A stretch of 6,955 bases of DNA. Origin: Alphaproteobacteria bacterium (GTDB lineage Bacteria > Pseudomonadota > Alphaproteobacteria > JAGOMX01). Shown here one piece after another: positions 1 through 5,495 of the stretch. How positions within the stretch are numbered: position 1 is the first letter of the stretch; every line of letters starts with the position of its first letter. A program made the position numbers and the translations under genes. Below the pieces are notes generated by a model that saw only the letters and a program-made list of their open reading frames with translations, was not told the DNA's origin and ran no database searches. The stretch is taken from the NCBI GenBank assembly GCA_016742295.1, contig JACVCA010000063.1:1-6955 (forward strand). The letters run 5' to 3'.

Positions 1-381
1 GCCCATGTCAATCCTATGGATCTTCTGCCCGATAGTTTAGGGCAAAAACGTGATGAAGATGGATCAGTGTTTAAAGAGGCGGAAACGCCTGCTAATTTTG
101 ATACACGCTTTGCCAGTAAAGGTTACATTCGTAATAACTTATATGTGTTGCATGGCCCTACACGTGAATCCAATACAAGCGTGATTCCACCTCAGAATGA
201 GGTTTATACCCAAGGTTCGGCGGCTTTGGAGAGCCAAACAGGAATTGTCTCTCAAGTTCAGGAAGCACGCTTAAAAGGTTATGAGGGAGATCCTTGTGAT
301 GATTGTGGGAACTTTACAATGGTACGCAATGGAACATGCCTTAAATGTAATACCTGTGGAGGAACCAGCGGCTGCTCATAA
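1..381 (+). CDS. nrdJ: Class II (adenosylcobalamin-dependent) ribonucleotide reductase, C-terminal part
   Basis: This is the last 126 codons of a gene whose start lies before the window. Frame 1 is open from base 1, so the ATG at 16 is internal and not a start. Class II reductases make deoxyribonucleotides from ribonucleotides in the cytoplasm, using a cobalamin-derived radical and needing no oxygen. What is visible is the family's Cys-rich tail: after a GYEGDPC stretch come cysteines at window residues 99, 102, 113, 116, 119 and 125, in the pattern CxxCGNFTMVRNGTC, CxxCG, SGCS, ending at the stop. This tail is typical of the long alphaproteobacterial form; it is thought to bind zinc and to help re-reduce the active-site disulfide. 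The catalytic barrel is outside the window. No hairpin terminator separates it from the LOG gene 67 nt downstream, so read-through is possible. Identification rests on the tail alone but the motif is distinctive. Confidence 0.9.
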   Translation, partial: AHVNPMDLLPDSLGQKRDEDGSVFKEAETPANFDTRFASKGYIRNNLYVLHGPTRESNTSVIPPQNEVYTQGSAALESQTGIVSQVQEARLKGYEGDPCDDCGNFTMVRNGTCLKCNTCGGTSGCS

Positions 382-436
382 ATTAAAGTTTTAGTAAGGA
401 TTGTGGGATAAAATTTTTATTGCCGTTCAATAAAAA

Positions 437-445
437 AAGGAAAGG
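437..445 (+). promoter_or_regulatory. Ribosome binding site of the LOG-family gene
   Basis: The purine-rich string AAGGAAAGG ends 3 nt before the ATG at 449. Its first AAGGA core lies 7 nt from the start codon, a good Shine-Dalgarno spacing. It is the clearest ribosome binding site in the window and supports 449 as the start. Confidence 0.65.
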
Positions 446-448
446 TAA

Positions 449-1006
449 ATGGCAAGTCCCAAATCCGTATGTGTGTTTTGTGGATCCTCAGAATTTATCT
501 CACAAGACTATAAAGACGTAGCCCATAAACTAGGGAAAGTTCTCGTTCAAGAAGGCATCCGGCTTATATATGGTGGCAGCCGTATGGGATTAATGGGGGT
601 GATAGCTGATAGTGTAATGAGTGAGGGAGGTCAGGCAATTGGCTTTATACCGCAAACCTTACACGAATTTGAAATCGGTCATGATGGTTTAACGGAACTT
701 CATATTGTCGATAGCATGCATGACCGAAAGCGTTTAATGTTTGAATATAGCGATGCAATCATTGTCCTCCCTGGTGGATTTGGTACGCTTGATGAGGCTA
801 CTGAAATTATTACCTGGCGACAGATCCGCCTTCATTCTAAACCCATTGTCATTTTAAATATTAATGATTATTGGACAAATTTGTTTGATATGTTTGTAAA
901 TCATATGATTCAAAACAAATTTGTTCGTCCAGAACATCGAGATATTTATTACTTAGCGTCGACTATTAAAGACGTTATGGCCTACTTAAAGGCTTACGCA
1001 CCTTAA
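449..1006 (+). CDS. LOG family (TIGR00730-type) nucleoside 5'-monophosphate phosphoribohydrolase
   Basis: A complete 185-residue cytosolic protein of the Lonely Guy / lysine-decarboxylase-like Rossmann family. Characterised members split a nucleoside 5'-monophosphate (cytokinin riboside monophosphate in plants, AMP in some bacteria) into free base and ribose 5-phosphate. Visible features: an N-terminal VCVFCGSS strand and loop (residues 7-14); YGGSRMGLMG (41-50), which binds phosphate; a HDRK element (91-94) carrying the conserved Arg; and the hallmark PGGFGTLDE (108-116) with its catalytic Glu at 116. The length is normal for the family. The start at 449 gives a sensible N-terminus beside a good ribosome binding site. 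It follows nrdJ in the same direction after 67 nt and may share its transcript. Old annotations as lysine decarboxylase are wrong for this family. The bacterial substrate cannot be told from sequence. Confidence 0.93.
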   Translation: MASPKSVCVFCGSSEFISQDYKDVAHKLGKVLVQEGIRLIYGGSRMGLMGVIADSVMSEGGQAIGFIPQTLHEFEIGHDGLTELHIVDSMHDRKRLMFEYSDAIIVLPGGFGTLDEATEIITWRQIRLHSKPIVILNINDYWTNLFDMFVNHMIQNKFVRPEHRDIYYLASTIKDVMAYLKAYAP

Positions 1007-1025
1007 GATGGGGGAAAAGTCTATT

Positions 1026-1910
1026 TTAAGATGGCTGCGCCTTAAATGAGCTTGGGTTTAACTCTTTAAAGATAAGGTAAAGACCACTTAGGACCACCAG
1101 ACAAGCACCAGAGATACAATAGCTATCTGGAAGATCTCCCCACATCATATAGCCTAAAAGGCAGGCCCATATTAAAGCTGCGTAATCAAAAGGACCTACA
1201 ACGGACGCTGGGGCAAGCCGGAAAGCTTGTGTTAAGGCCATTTGAGAAAAATATGTTAGAAAGCCGGATACTAACAAAAGTCCCAGATCAGAGGTTAAGG
1301 GGGTTTTCCAGTTAAAAGGTAAAAAAATGCCTGCACAAATAATGCTGGTTACTGTAAAAGTCAGGAAGATCATAAAATTATTTTCTGTAAGGCTACACTT
1401 ACGTGTGAGGACCAGAGAAACAGCATAGCAAAAACTTCCTAAAAGTGCTACAAAACCTGTAAGTTCAAACATTTCTGTTCCTGGACGCATCATAATGAGG
1501 ACTCCAGAAAATCCAATAACAATGGAATACCATTGGTGTTTTCCTACTTTTTCATTTAAAAAAGGTGAGGAAAGTAAGGCCATAAATAAGGGTGCTGTAA
1601 ACGAAATGACATATGCATCAGCTAGCGGCAAGATGCTAAAAGAGTAAATGAAACAACCCGTAGCTACACAACTAAAAATTGAGCGTAGTAAAAGAGGTCC
1701 TATTCGCTGAACTTGAAAAGTTTTTAAAATTTGAGAACGCCTTATTAAGAACAATAGAGGAAGTAAGCTAAAAAGATGAATAAAAAACATGATTTCAACA
1801 ATAGAGTAATTCGCGGTTAATAGCTTGGTAAAGGCATCATTAAGGGAATACAGGCTACCGCCTACAATCATAAACCCAATACCACGCATTGAGGCATTAA
1901 AATTATTCAT
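1026..1910 (-). CDS. EamA/DMT-superfamily inner-membrane transporter
   Basis: A complete 294-residue, strongly hydrophobic protein with about ten predicted membrane helices, arranged as two EamA repeats (roughly residues 10-142 and 150-283). The first repeat ends with the typical block PLADAYVISFTAPLFMALL (95-113), followed by FLNEKVG and a GxxGVLIMMRPG helix end (133-144). The second repeat shows the matching pattern around RLAPASVVGPFDYAALIW (231-248) and a final GLYLIFKE. The drug/metabolite transporter superfamily exports or imports amino acids, nucleosides, S-adenosylmethionine and other small molecules. The substrate cannot be assigned here. The tail after residue 283 is short and polar. 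The start at 1910 has a weak GGGTAA upstream; an in-frame Met at residue 8 is an alternative. The gene converges on the LOG gene with 19 nt between stops and diverges from kdsB across 135 nt. Confidence 0.9.
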   Translation of the reverse strand: MNNFNASMRGIGFMIVGGSLYSLNDAFTKLLTANYSIVEIMFFIHLFSLLPLLFLIRRSQILKTFQVQRIGPLLLRSIFSCVATGCFIYSFSILPLADAYVISFTAPLFMALLSSPFLNEKVGKHQWYSIVIGFSGVLIMMRPGTEMFELTGFVALLGSFCYAVSLVLTRKCSLTENNFMIFLTFTVTSIICAGIFLPFNWKTPLTSDLGLLLVSGFLTYFSQMALTQAFRLAPASVVGPFDYAALIWACLLGYMMWGDLPDSYCISGACLVVLSGLYLIFKELNPSSFKAQPS

Positions 1911-2045
1911 TACAATTTACCCATAAAAACTACGACACAATTCTTAATATCTATTACATAAGATGCGTTTGATGTTTTTTCTAGTATCCTTTTAGGAAAA
2001 AGTAAATTAGTTTTAAAAAATAATAAAATTTATATTTAAAAACCT

Positions 2046-2774
2046 ATGAAAACTGCCATTTTTATTCCTGCACGTATGGCTTCTTCTCGACTTCCCAATA
2101 AGCCAATGGCAGATATTGGGGGTTTGCCTATGATTGTTCAAGTCTGGAAACGTGCGGTCGAATCCGGACTAGAGGAAGTTATTGTTGCATGTGATCATGC
2201 TCAAATTGCAGATGCCATTCATCAATATGGAGGAAAAGCCGTCTTAACGGATCCTAATTTACCCTCCGGATCAGATCGAATCTGGGCTGCCTTACAGCAA
2301 ATTAAGGATAGTCAATCCTACGATTATATTATTAATCTTCAAGGAGATATACCGACTATTAATCCTGCGTTGATCCCTCAGGTTCTTGAGCCTCTTCAAA
2401 ATCTTGATGTAGAAATTGCAACGCTAGCAACATTAATTGATAATTTAGAGGAGGTTCAAAACCCAAATGTTGTCAAAATAGCTTTAGCACTATTGCCTCA
2501 TAAAGATGTGGGGCGTGCTTTATATTTTAGCAGGGCGCAGATTCCTGCTGGCGCTGGACCTTTTTATCATCATATTGGATTGTATGCTTATCGTCGCCCT
2601 GCGCTTGAGCGGTTTATCAAACTTGCGCCTTCGGCCCTTGAACAATCAGAATCTTTAGAGCAGCTAAGAGCATTGGAGGCGGGAATGCGCATTGATGTGA
2701 AGCTAGTTGAGAGCTGTCCTCTGGGGGTAGATACGCCTGCTGACTTAGAAAATGCACGTTTAGTGTTGAGTTAG
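2046..2774 (+). CDS. kdsB: 3-deoxy-manno-octulosonate cytidylyltransferase (CMP-KDO synthetase)
   Basis: A complete 242-residue cytosolic enzyme. It activates KDO with CTP to give CMP-KDO and pyrophosphate, the donor for the lipopolysaccharide inner core. Visible motifs: the nucleotide-binding IPARMASSRLPNKP (7-20), VACDHAQI (47-54), LPSGSDRI (72-79), the metal-binding NLQGDIPTI (97-105) with Asp101, YFSRAQIP, HIGLYAYRRPALERF, SLEQLRALEAG, and the C-terminal GVDTPADLENAR (227-238) with Asp229. The enteric consensus at the metal site is QGDEP; Leu or Ile in place of Glu followed by PT is, from memory, common in alphaproteobacterial copies, so the enzyme is probably active. Length fits the family. 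No Shine-Dalgarno sequence precedes the ATG, only A/T-rich bases and AACCT, and no good promoter was found in the 135-nt spacer. No other KDO or lipid A gene is adjacent. Confidence 0.95.
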   Translation: MKTAIFIPARMASSRLPNKPMADIGGLPMIVQVWKRAVESGLEEVIVACDHAQIADAIHQYGGKAVLTDPNLPSGSDRIWAALQQIKDSQSYDYIINLQGDIPTINPALIPQVLEPLQNLDVEIATLATLIDNLEEVQNPNVVKIALALLPHKDVGRALYFSRAQIPAGAGPFYHHIGLYAYRRPALERFIKLAPSALEQSESLEQLRALEAGMRIDVKLVESCPLGVDTPADLENARLVLS

Positions 2775-2801
2775 GGCTGCATCAAGCGCCCTTATTTTTT
2801 T
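2773..2801 (+). terminator. Probable intrinsic terminator of kdsB
   Basis: A G/C stem AGGGC (2773-2777) pairs with GCCCT (2788-2792). It can be extended inward by two pairs (2779-2780 with 2786-2787) past a bulged T, leaving a five-base loop. The run TTATTTTTTT (2792-2801) follows directly. The hairpin starts within the kdsB stop codon. Its right arm and T-run also encode the last residues (KNKGA) of the opposing glycosyltransferase gene. It is oriented to stop plus-strand transcription only. Confidence 0.7.
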
Positions 2802-3744
2802 GAGTATAGAGCATCGGATAGGCTTTTAAACGCCACTTTATAAGTTTTTTGATGTGGCGAGCCTTTGATGCAAAGGTGGGAAAGATGGGGCTCAATATAC
2901 AGCTTTTTATAAAATTTAGAATACTTTTCTTATTTACGATCATATCGAAACCTTGATAAATGAGATAATCATTACAATTTACTTGATAATCATACCCTTT
3001 TCTTCGAAGGAACTCATTAATTTGGATATAGTATTTCTCAATTTGGTACATTTTCTGTTTTAAGACAATAGGATCTCCCTCTTTTGCATTATAGCTAGAA
3101 GCATTGTTACCATGAAAGCGGTAAAGGCATAAAGCCTCAGGGATTCCATGTACAATACCTAAGAGATGGACAAAGAGAATTAAGGTTGAATCTGGTGCAA
3201 GACGGCCTAAATAAGGCTCAAGCGGGAAAACCTTATCTAAAAACTCCTTTTTAAAACATAAGGCTGATGTATAAGCAACAATAGGTTTACCATATTTTTG
3301 GGCAAAGCTTGAAAAATCGCCGCTGAGAGGTTTTTGAGGATAAGGCTTTCTATAAGGCACAAGGTCTTGGGTAATAAATTGTAACTGATGGTGATACATA
3401 TCAGCATTTGGATTTTCTTTAATGATCTGTGCTAATCTCTCAAGCTTACAAGGAATAAATATATCGTCCGAATCCAAAAAGCAAATAAATTGCCCTCTAC
3501 TTTGGGCCACACCTGCATTGAAAGCGGCAGCCTGACCGCCATTATCATCCAATTCAATAATAAGTGCTCTATCGCGATATTGGGCAAGAAGCTCAACTGA
3601 ATGATCTGTTGAATGATCATCAATAATAATCAACTCATAATCCGAGAATGTTTGGTCCAAAACACTTTGGATTGCTTCCCTTAAAAAACGGCTATAGTTA
3701 TAGTTATCAATAATGACGCTAAACAGAGGAGTGTTGGAGGTCAT
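2782..3744 (-). CDS. Family 2 glycosyltransferase (GT-A fold)
   Basis: A complete 320-residue inverting glycosyltransferase, probably acting at the cytoplasmic face of the inner membrane on an envelope glycan. The N-terminal GT-A domain (about 7-200) shows FSVIIDNYNYSRFLREAI with the usual SVLDQTF (8-33), the nucleotide-binding IIIDDHSTD (39-47), NGGQAAAFNAG (68-78) and the DxD metal site FLDSDD (89-94, Asp91/Asp93). The second half has RLAPDS (about 181) and a basic, Lys-rich C-terminus without a clear membrane span. The sugar and acceptor cannot be predicted. The start at 3744 puts the nucleotide-binding fold at the extreme N-terminus, as is usual, with AAGGTAGAGA just upstream. It lies 18 nt behind the GT-B gene on the same strand, so the two almost certainly form an operon. 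Its last codons overlap the kdsB terminator. Confidence 0.92.
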   Translation of the reverse strand: MTSNTPLFSVIIDNYNYSRFLREAIQSVLDQTFSDYELIIIDDHSTDHSVELLAQYRDRALIIELDDNGGQAAAFNAGVAQSRGQFICFLDSDDIFIPCKLERLAQIIKENPNADMYHHQLQFITQDLVPYRKPYPQKPLSGDFSSFAQKYGKPIVAYTSALCFKKEFLDKVFPLEPYLGRLAPDSTLILFVHLLGIVHGIPEALCLYRFHGNNASSYNAKEGDPIVLKQKMYQIEKYYIQINEFLRRKGYDYQVNCNDYLIYQGFDMIVNKKSILNFIKSCILSPIFPTFASKARHIKKLIKWRLKAYPMLYTQKNKGA

Positions 3745-3762
3745 TTCAAATCTCTACCTTAG

Positions 3763-4944
3763 TCATAGTAAATTATAAATTAGCTTTATAATTTTGGGAA
3801 AAACTGGCTCATAATTTTGTTTAAATAAAGTTGTTGCTTTCATCTCTGCCCATTGCATGTGGTCTGTTTGATTACTTAAGGCTAACAGGAAATCGGTAAT
3901 ATCGCTGATGGAAGATTTATGAGCAGGAAGAATTTTTCCACATTTTGCTTCTTGAACTTTTATTCCAATAAGAGAAGTTTCTGTTGAAGTAGGAATAATT
4001 GCCTGGACTGTACCTAGAGCGAAAGCTAACTCTGCTGTGTGAACTCCCCCATGATGAATGACAAGATTCTTTCCTGCCATGAAAGTCTCAAAAGATGTGA
4101 GCTCAGTCAGGTGGTGAACCTTAATCCCATGCTTTAAAAGGTAATTTTCTGCTTGCTTCGATAGCCCAGGAATCACTACTTCGCCTTGGAGTTTGCTTTC
4201 TACCAAAGCCACCAACACTAAATCTAAAAAAGGATACTCGCCTGAAAGATAAGCAAAAAAGGTTTTTCTTTCTAGGGGTAAGCAAGCTTGTGGCAAGGGA
4301 AAAAATGGCCCTGAAAGATAAGAATTTCGATAAGGAAGGTAGATATCTAACTCAGGAATATGACAGATAAATTGGTTTTCTCCAGCTTTCCCTCCCCACT
4401 CTCCTGTTTCAAGAGAACAACGTATATGAAAATCATGTTGAACGCTTTTTATATTGTCGTAGAGCAGTTTTCTTTTTATCGTAGGTGGACTGTCAGCACG
4501 CAATCGAGGAAAATCTCCTGATATAAAAGGAGGCAAACTAAATCCATCCCCAAGATGGAGCGTCGAAATGATATCAAATGCTGCTAAAGCTGCCGTTGGT
4601 GCTTGATCACAGATAATCAAAGAAGGACATATGAGATCAAATAAAGCCCTCCAACTTTTTATGAGTGCCTTTAAATCATTTGCATTTTTAAATCCTATCA
4701 TTGCAAGCGTATCACTATATCCTCCAATTCTTACCGTTTTCCCTTCAAAAGACCAATTGGGGGGACGAGGGCTTGGAAGGATCGGAAATAAGTCAGTACA
4801 AGTTAAAAATTTAGCAGTAACAGGGCTATTATAAACAAGATAAATCTCGTGATTTTCATTTTTTAAAGTTTTAGCAAGGTTAACTAGACGAAAAAAATGG
4901 CTTAAGCCTTTCTCATATTCACAAATAAGAACTATACGTGCCAT
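3763..4944 (-). CDS. GT-B fold glycosyltransferase, GT1/MGT-like
   Basis: A complete 393-residue protein that appears to be a divergent member of the UDP-glycosyltransferase-like GT-B group. The N-terminus MARIVLICEYEKGLSHFFRLVNLAKTL matches the Rossmann start with the G-x-x-H segment (Gly13, His16) that carries the catalytic His in GT1 enzymes. A second element, LICPSLIICDQ (104-114), fits the D-x-x-P-DLVI-D strand. The C-terminal donor-binding domain holds NLVIHHGGVHTAELAFALGT (293-312) and IIPTSTET (316-323), matching the HxGG...E...G.P core. The Glu/Asp-Gln pair that usually contacts the donor sugar is not apparent. No signal peptide or membrane helix was seen. It is the first gene of the minus-strand pair, with AAAGAGA close before the ATG, and diverges from the secretion locus across 217 nt. 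Donor and acceptor are unknown. Confidence 0.8.
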   Translation of the reverse strand: MARIVLICEYEKGLSHFFRLVNLAKTLKNENHEIYLVYNSPVTAKFLTCTDLFPILPSPRPPNWSFEGKTVRIGGYSDTLAMIGFKNANDLKALIKSWRALFDLICPSLIICDQAPTAALAAFDIISTLHLGDGFSLPPFISGDFPRLRADSPPTIKRKLLYDNIKSVQHDFHIRCSLETGEWGGKAGENQFICHIPELDIYLPYRNSYLSGPFFPLPQACLPLERKTFFAYLSGEYPFLDLVLVALVESKLQGEVVIPGLSKQAENYLLKHGIKVHHLTELTSFETFMAGKNLVIHHGGVHTAELAFALGTVQAIIPTSTETSLIGIKVQEAKCGKILPAHKSSISDITDFLLALSNQTDHMQWAEMKATTLFKQNYEPVFPKIIKLIYNLL

Positions 4945-5093
4945 AAATCTCTTTCTATTTCTTCATTTTTATATTTAAATTAAAGTTGCTTCTTTTTGAA
5001 AATAAATCAAGCAGCAAATTCTATGAGCTTTTGATCTAGATCCCTATTAGATATTAAATTAAGGGTATTGTTTTGTATTGAAATTATATATGC

Positions 5094-5122
5094 TTGCATG
5101 ATTGAGAAAAATGAAGTATATT
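5094..5122 (+). promoter_or_regulatory. Possible sigma70-type promoter for the TPS operon
   Basis: TTGCAT (5094-5099) and TATATT (5117-5122) are separated by exactly 17 nt. The -10 matches the consensus at five of six bases, the -35 at three of six. Transcription would begin near 5129, making the 9-bp repeats most of a leader of about 33 nt before the ATG at 5162. In DNA this rich in A and T, chance matches are common, so this is only a candidate. Confidence 0.35.
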
Positions 5123-5130
5123 AAATAAAA

Positions 5131-5157
5131 ATAAGAAAAATAAGAAAAATAAGAAAA
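5131..5157 (+). repeat. Three perfect tandem copies of a 9-bp unit
   Basis: The unit ATAAGAAAA occurs at 5131-5139, 5140-5148 and 5149-5157 without a mismatch, and the array ends 4 nt before the ATG of the small secreted protein gene. Each copy contains a weak purine-rich AAGAAA, so the last copy is also the only plausible ribosome binding site for that gene. Copy number changes would move the promoter or upstream sites relative to the start by 9 bp steps without touching a reading frame. Confidence 0.85.
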
Positions 5158-5161
5158 AATA

Positions 5162-5440
5162 ATGAAAATTTTAAAAAGTACCTTTCTCTGGCTTATTGGG
5201 CTTTGCCTTGTTAAGTCCAATATATCTTCTGCTTCTTCAGAGTCAACTGCCGTGACAGTTAGAACCTCACCCGGAGGTTCTATTATCGTCGAAGGAGCTA
5301 AAAAAGAATTTATTCTTGATAGTGGGGAGTCTTTTAGTGACTTGTTTCTTGAACAAGTAGAACCCTCCGAAATCAACCCTATTTTACCCGCTCCAGAAAT
5401 TATCGTTCCCCCCTCAGCTCCTCCAGATGGCTCATCTTAA
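5162..5440 (+). CDS. Small secreted protein of unknown function
   Basis: A 92-residue protein that I do not recognise. The N-terminus has a signal peptide: Lys-rich start (MKILK), hydrophobic core TFLWLIGLCLV (7-17), and a small-residue region with likely cleavage after Ala24 (SSA before SSES). Cys15 lies inside the core without a lipobox, so a lipoprotein is unlikely. The mature part, about 68 residues, starts with a beta-like stretch AVTVRTSPGGSIIVEGAKKEFIL (30-52), continues acidic (ESFSDLFLEQVEPSE) and ends Pro-rich (PILPAPEIIVPPSAPPDG). It should be periplasmic, surface-bound or secreted. It lies 55 nt before the TpsB transporter on the same strand with no hairpin between, suggesting one transcript. 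A 105-codon frame opposite is low-complexity and was rejected in its favour. A role as accessory factor for the secretion system is inference only. Confidence 0.65.
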   Translation: MKILKSTFLWLIGLCLVKSNISSASSESTAVTVRTSPGGSIIVEGAKKEFILDSGESFSDLFLEQVEPSEINPILPAPEIIVPPSAPPDGSS

Positions 5441-5495
5441 AGGGATGAATGTTCTTAAAATTAAAATAATCTTCAACTAATGAATAGATAAAAAA

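Noticed and set aside
382..448. Terminator or promoter between nrdJ and the LOG gene
   Set aside because: There is an A/T-rich near-palindrome around 409-421 but no G/C stem, and no paired promoter boxes could be supported.
1003..1034. Direct repeat TTAAGATGG (1003-1011 and 1026-1034) between the convergent LOG and transporter genes
   Set aside because: There are only two 9-bp copies, one in each gene end. No strong hairpin with a T-run forms for either strand, so neither a terminator nor a mobile-element scar can be claimed.
1911..2045. Promoters for kdsB or the EamA transporter in the divergent spacer
   Set aside because: Several TATAAT-like strings exist (for example TAAAAT at 2024), but none has a fair -35 element at 16-18 nt, so no call is made. 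Nothing else is seen in this spacer.
3432..3623. A 63-codon minus-strand frame inside the family 2 glycosyltransferase gene
   Set aside because: It is out of frame with conserved motifs of the real gene that cover the same bases.
4631..4834. A 67-codon plus-strand frame inside the GT-B gene
   Set aside because: It lies wholly within a well-supported gene on the other strand and shows no motif or ribosome binding site.
5162..5209. Lipoprotein signal in the small secreted protein
   Set aside because: Cys15 is inside the hydrophobic core and is preceded by Ile-Gly-Leu, which is not a lipobox; a cleavage site after Ala24 fits better.
5059..5376. A 105-codon minus-strand reading frame across the small secreted protein gene
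   Set aside because: Its C-terminal third is a translation of the A/T repeats (FSYFSYFSYFY), and it lacks a recognisable domain. The plus-strand frame has a signal peptide and an operon position, so this is its shadow.
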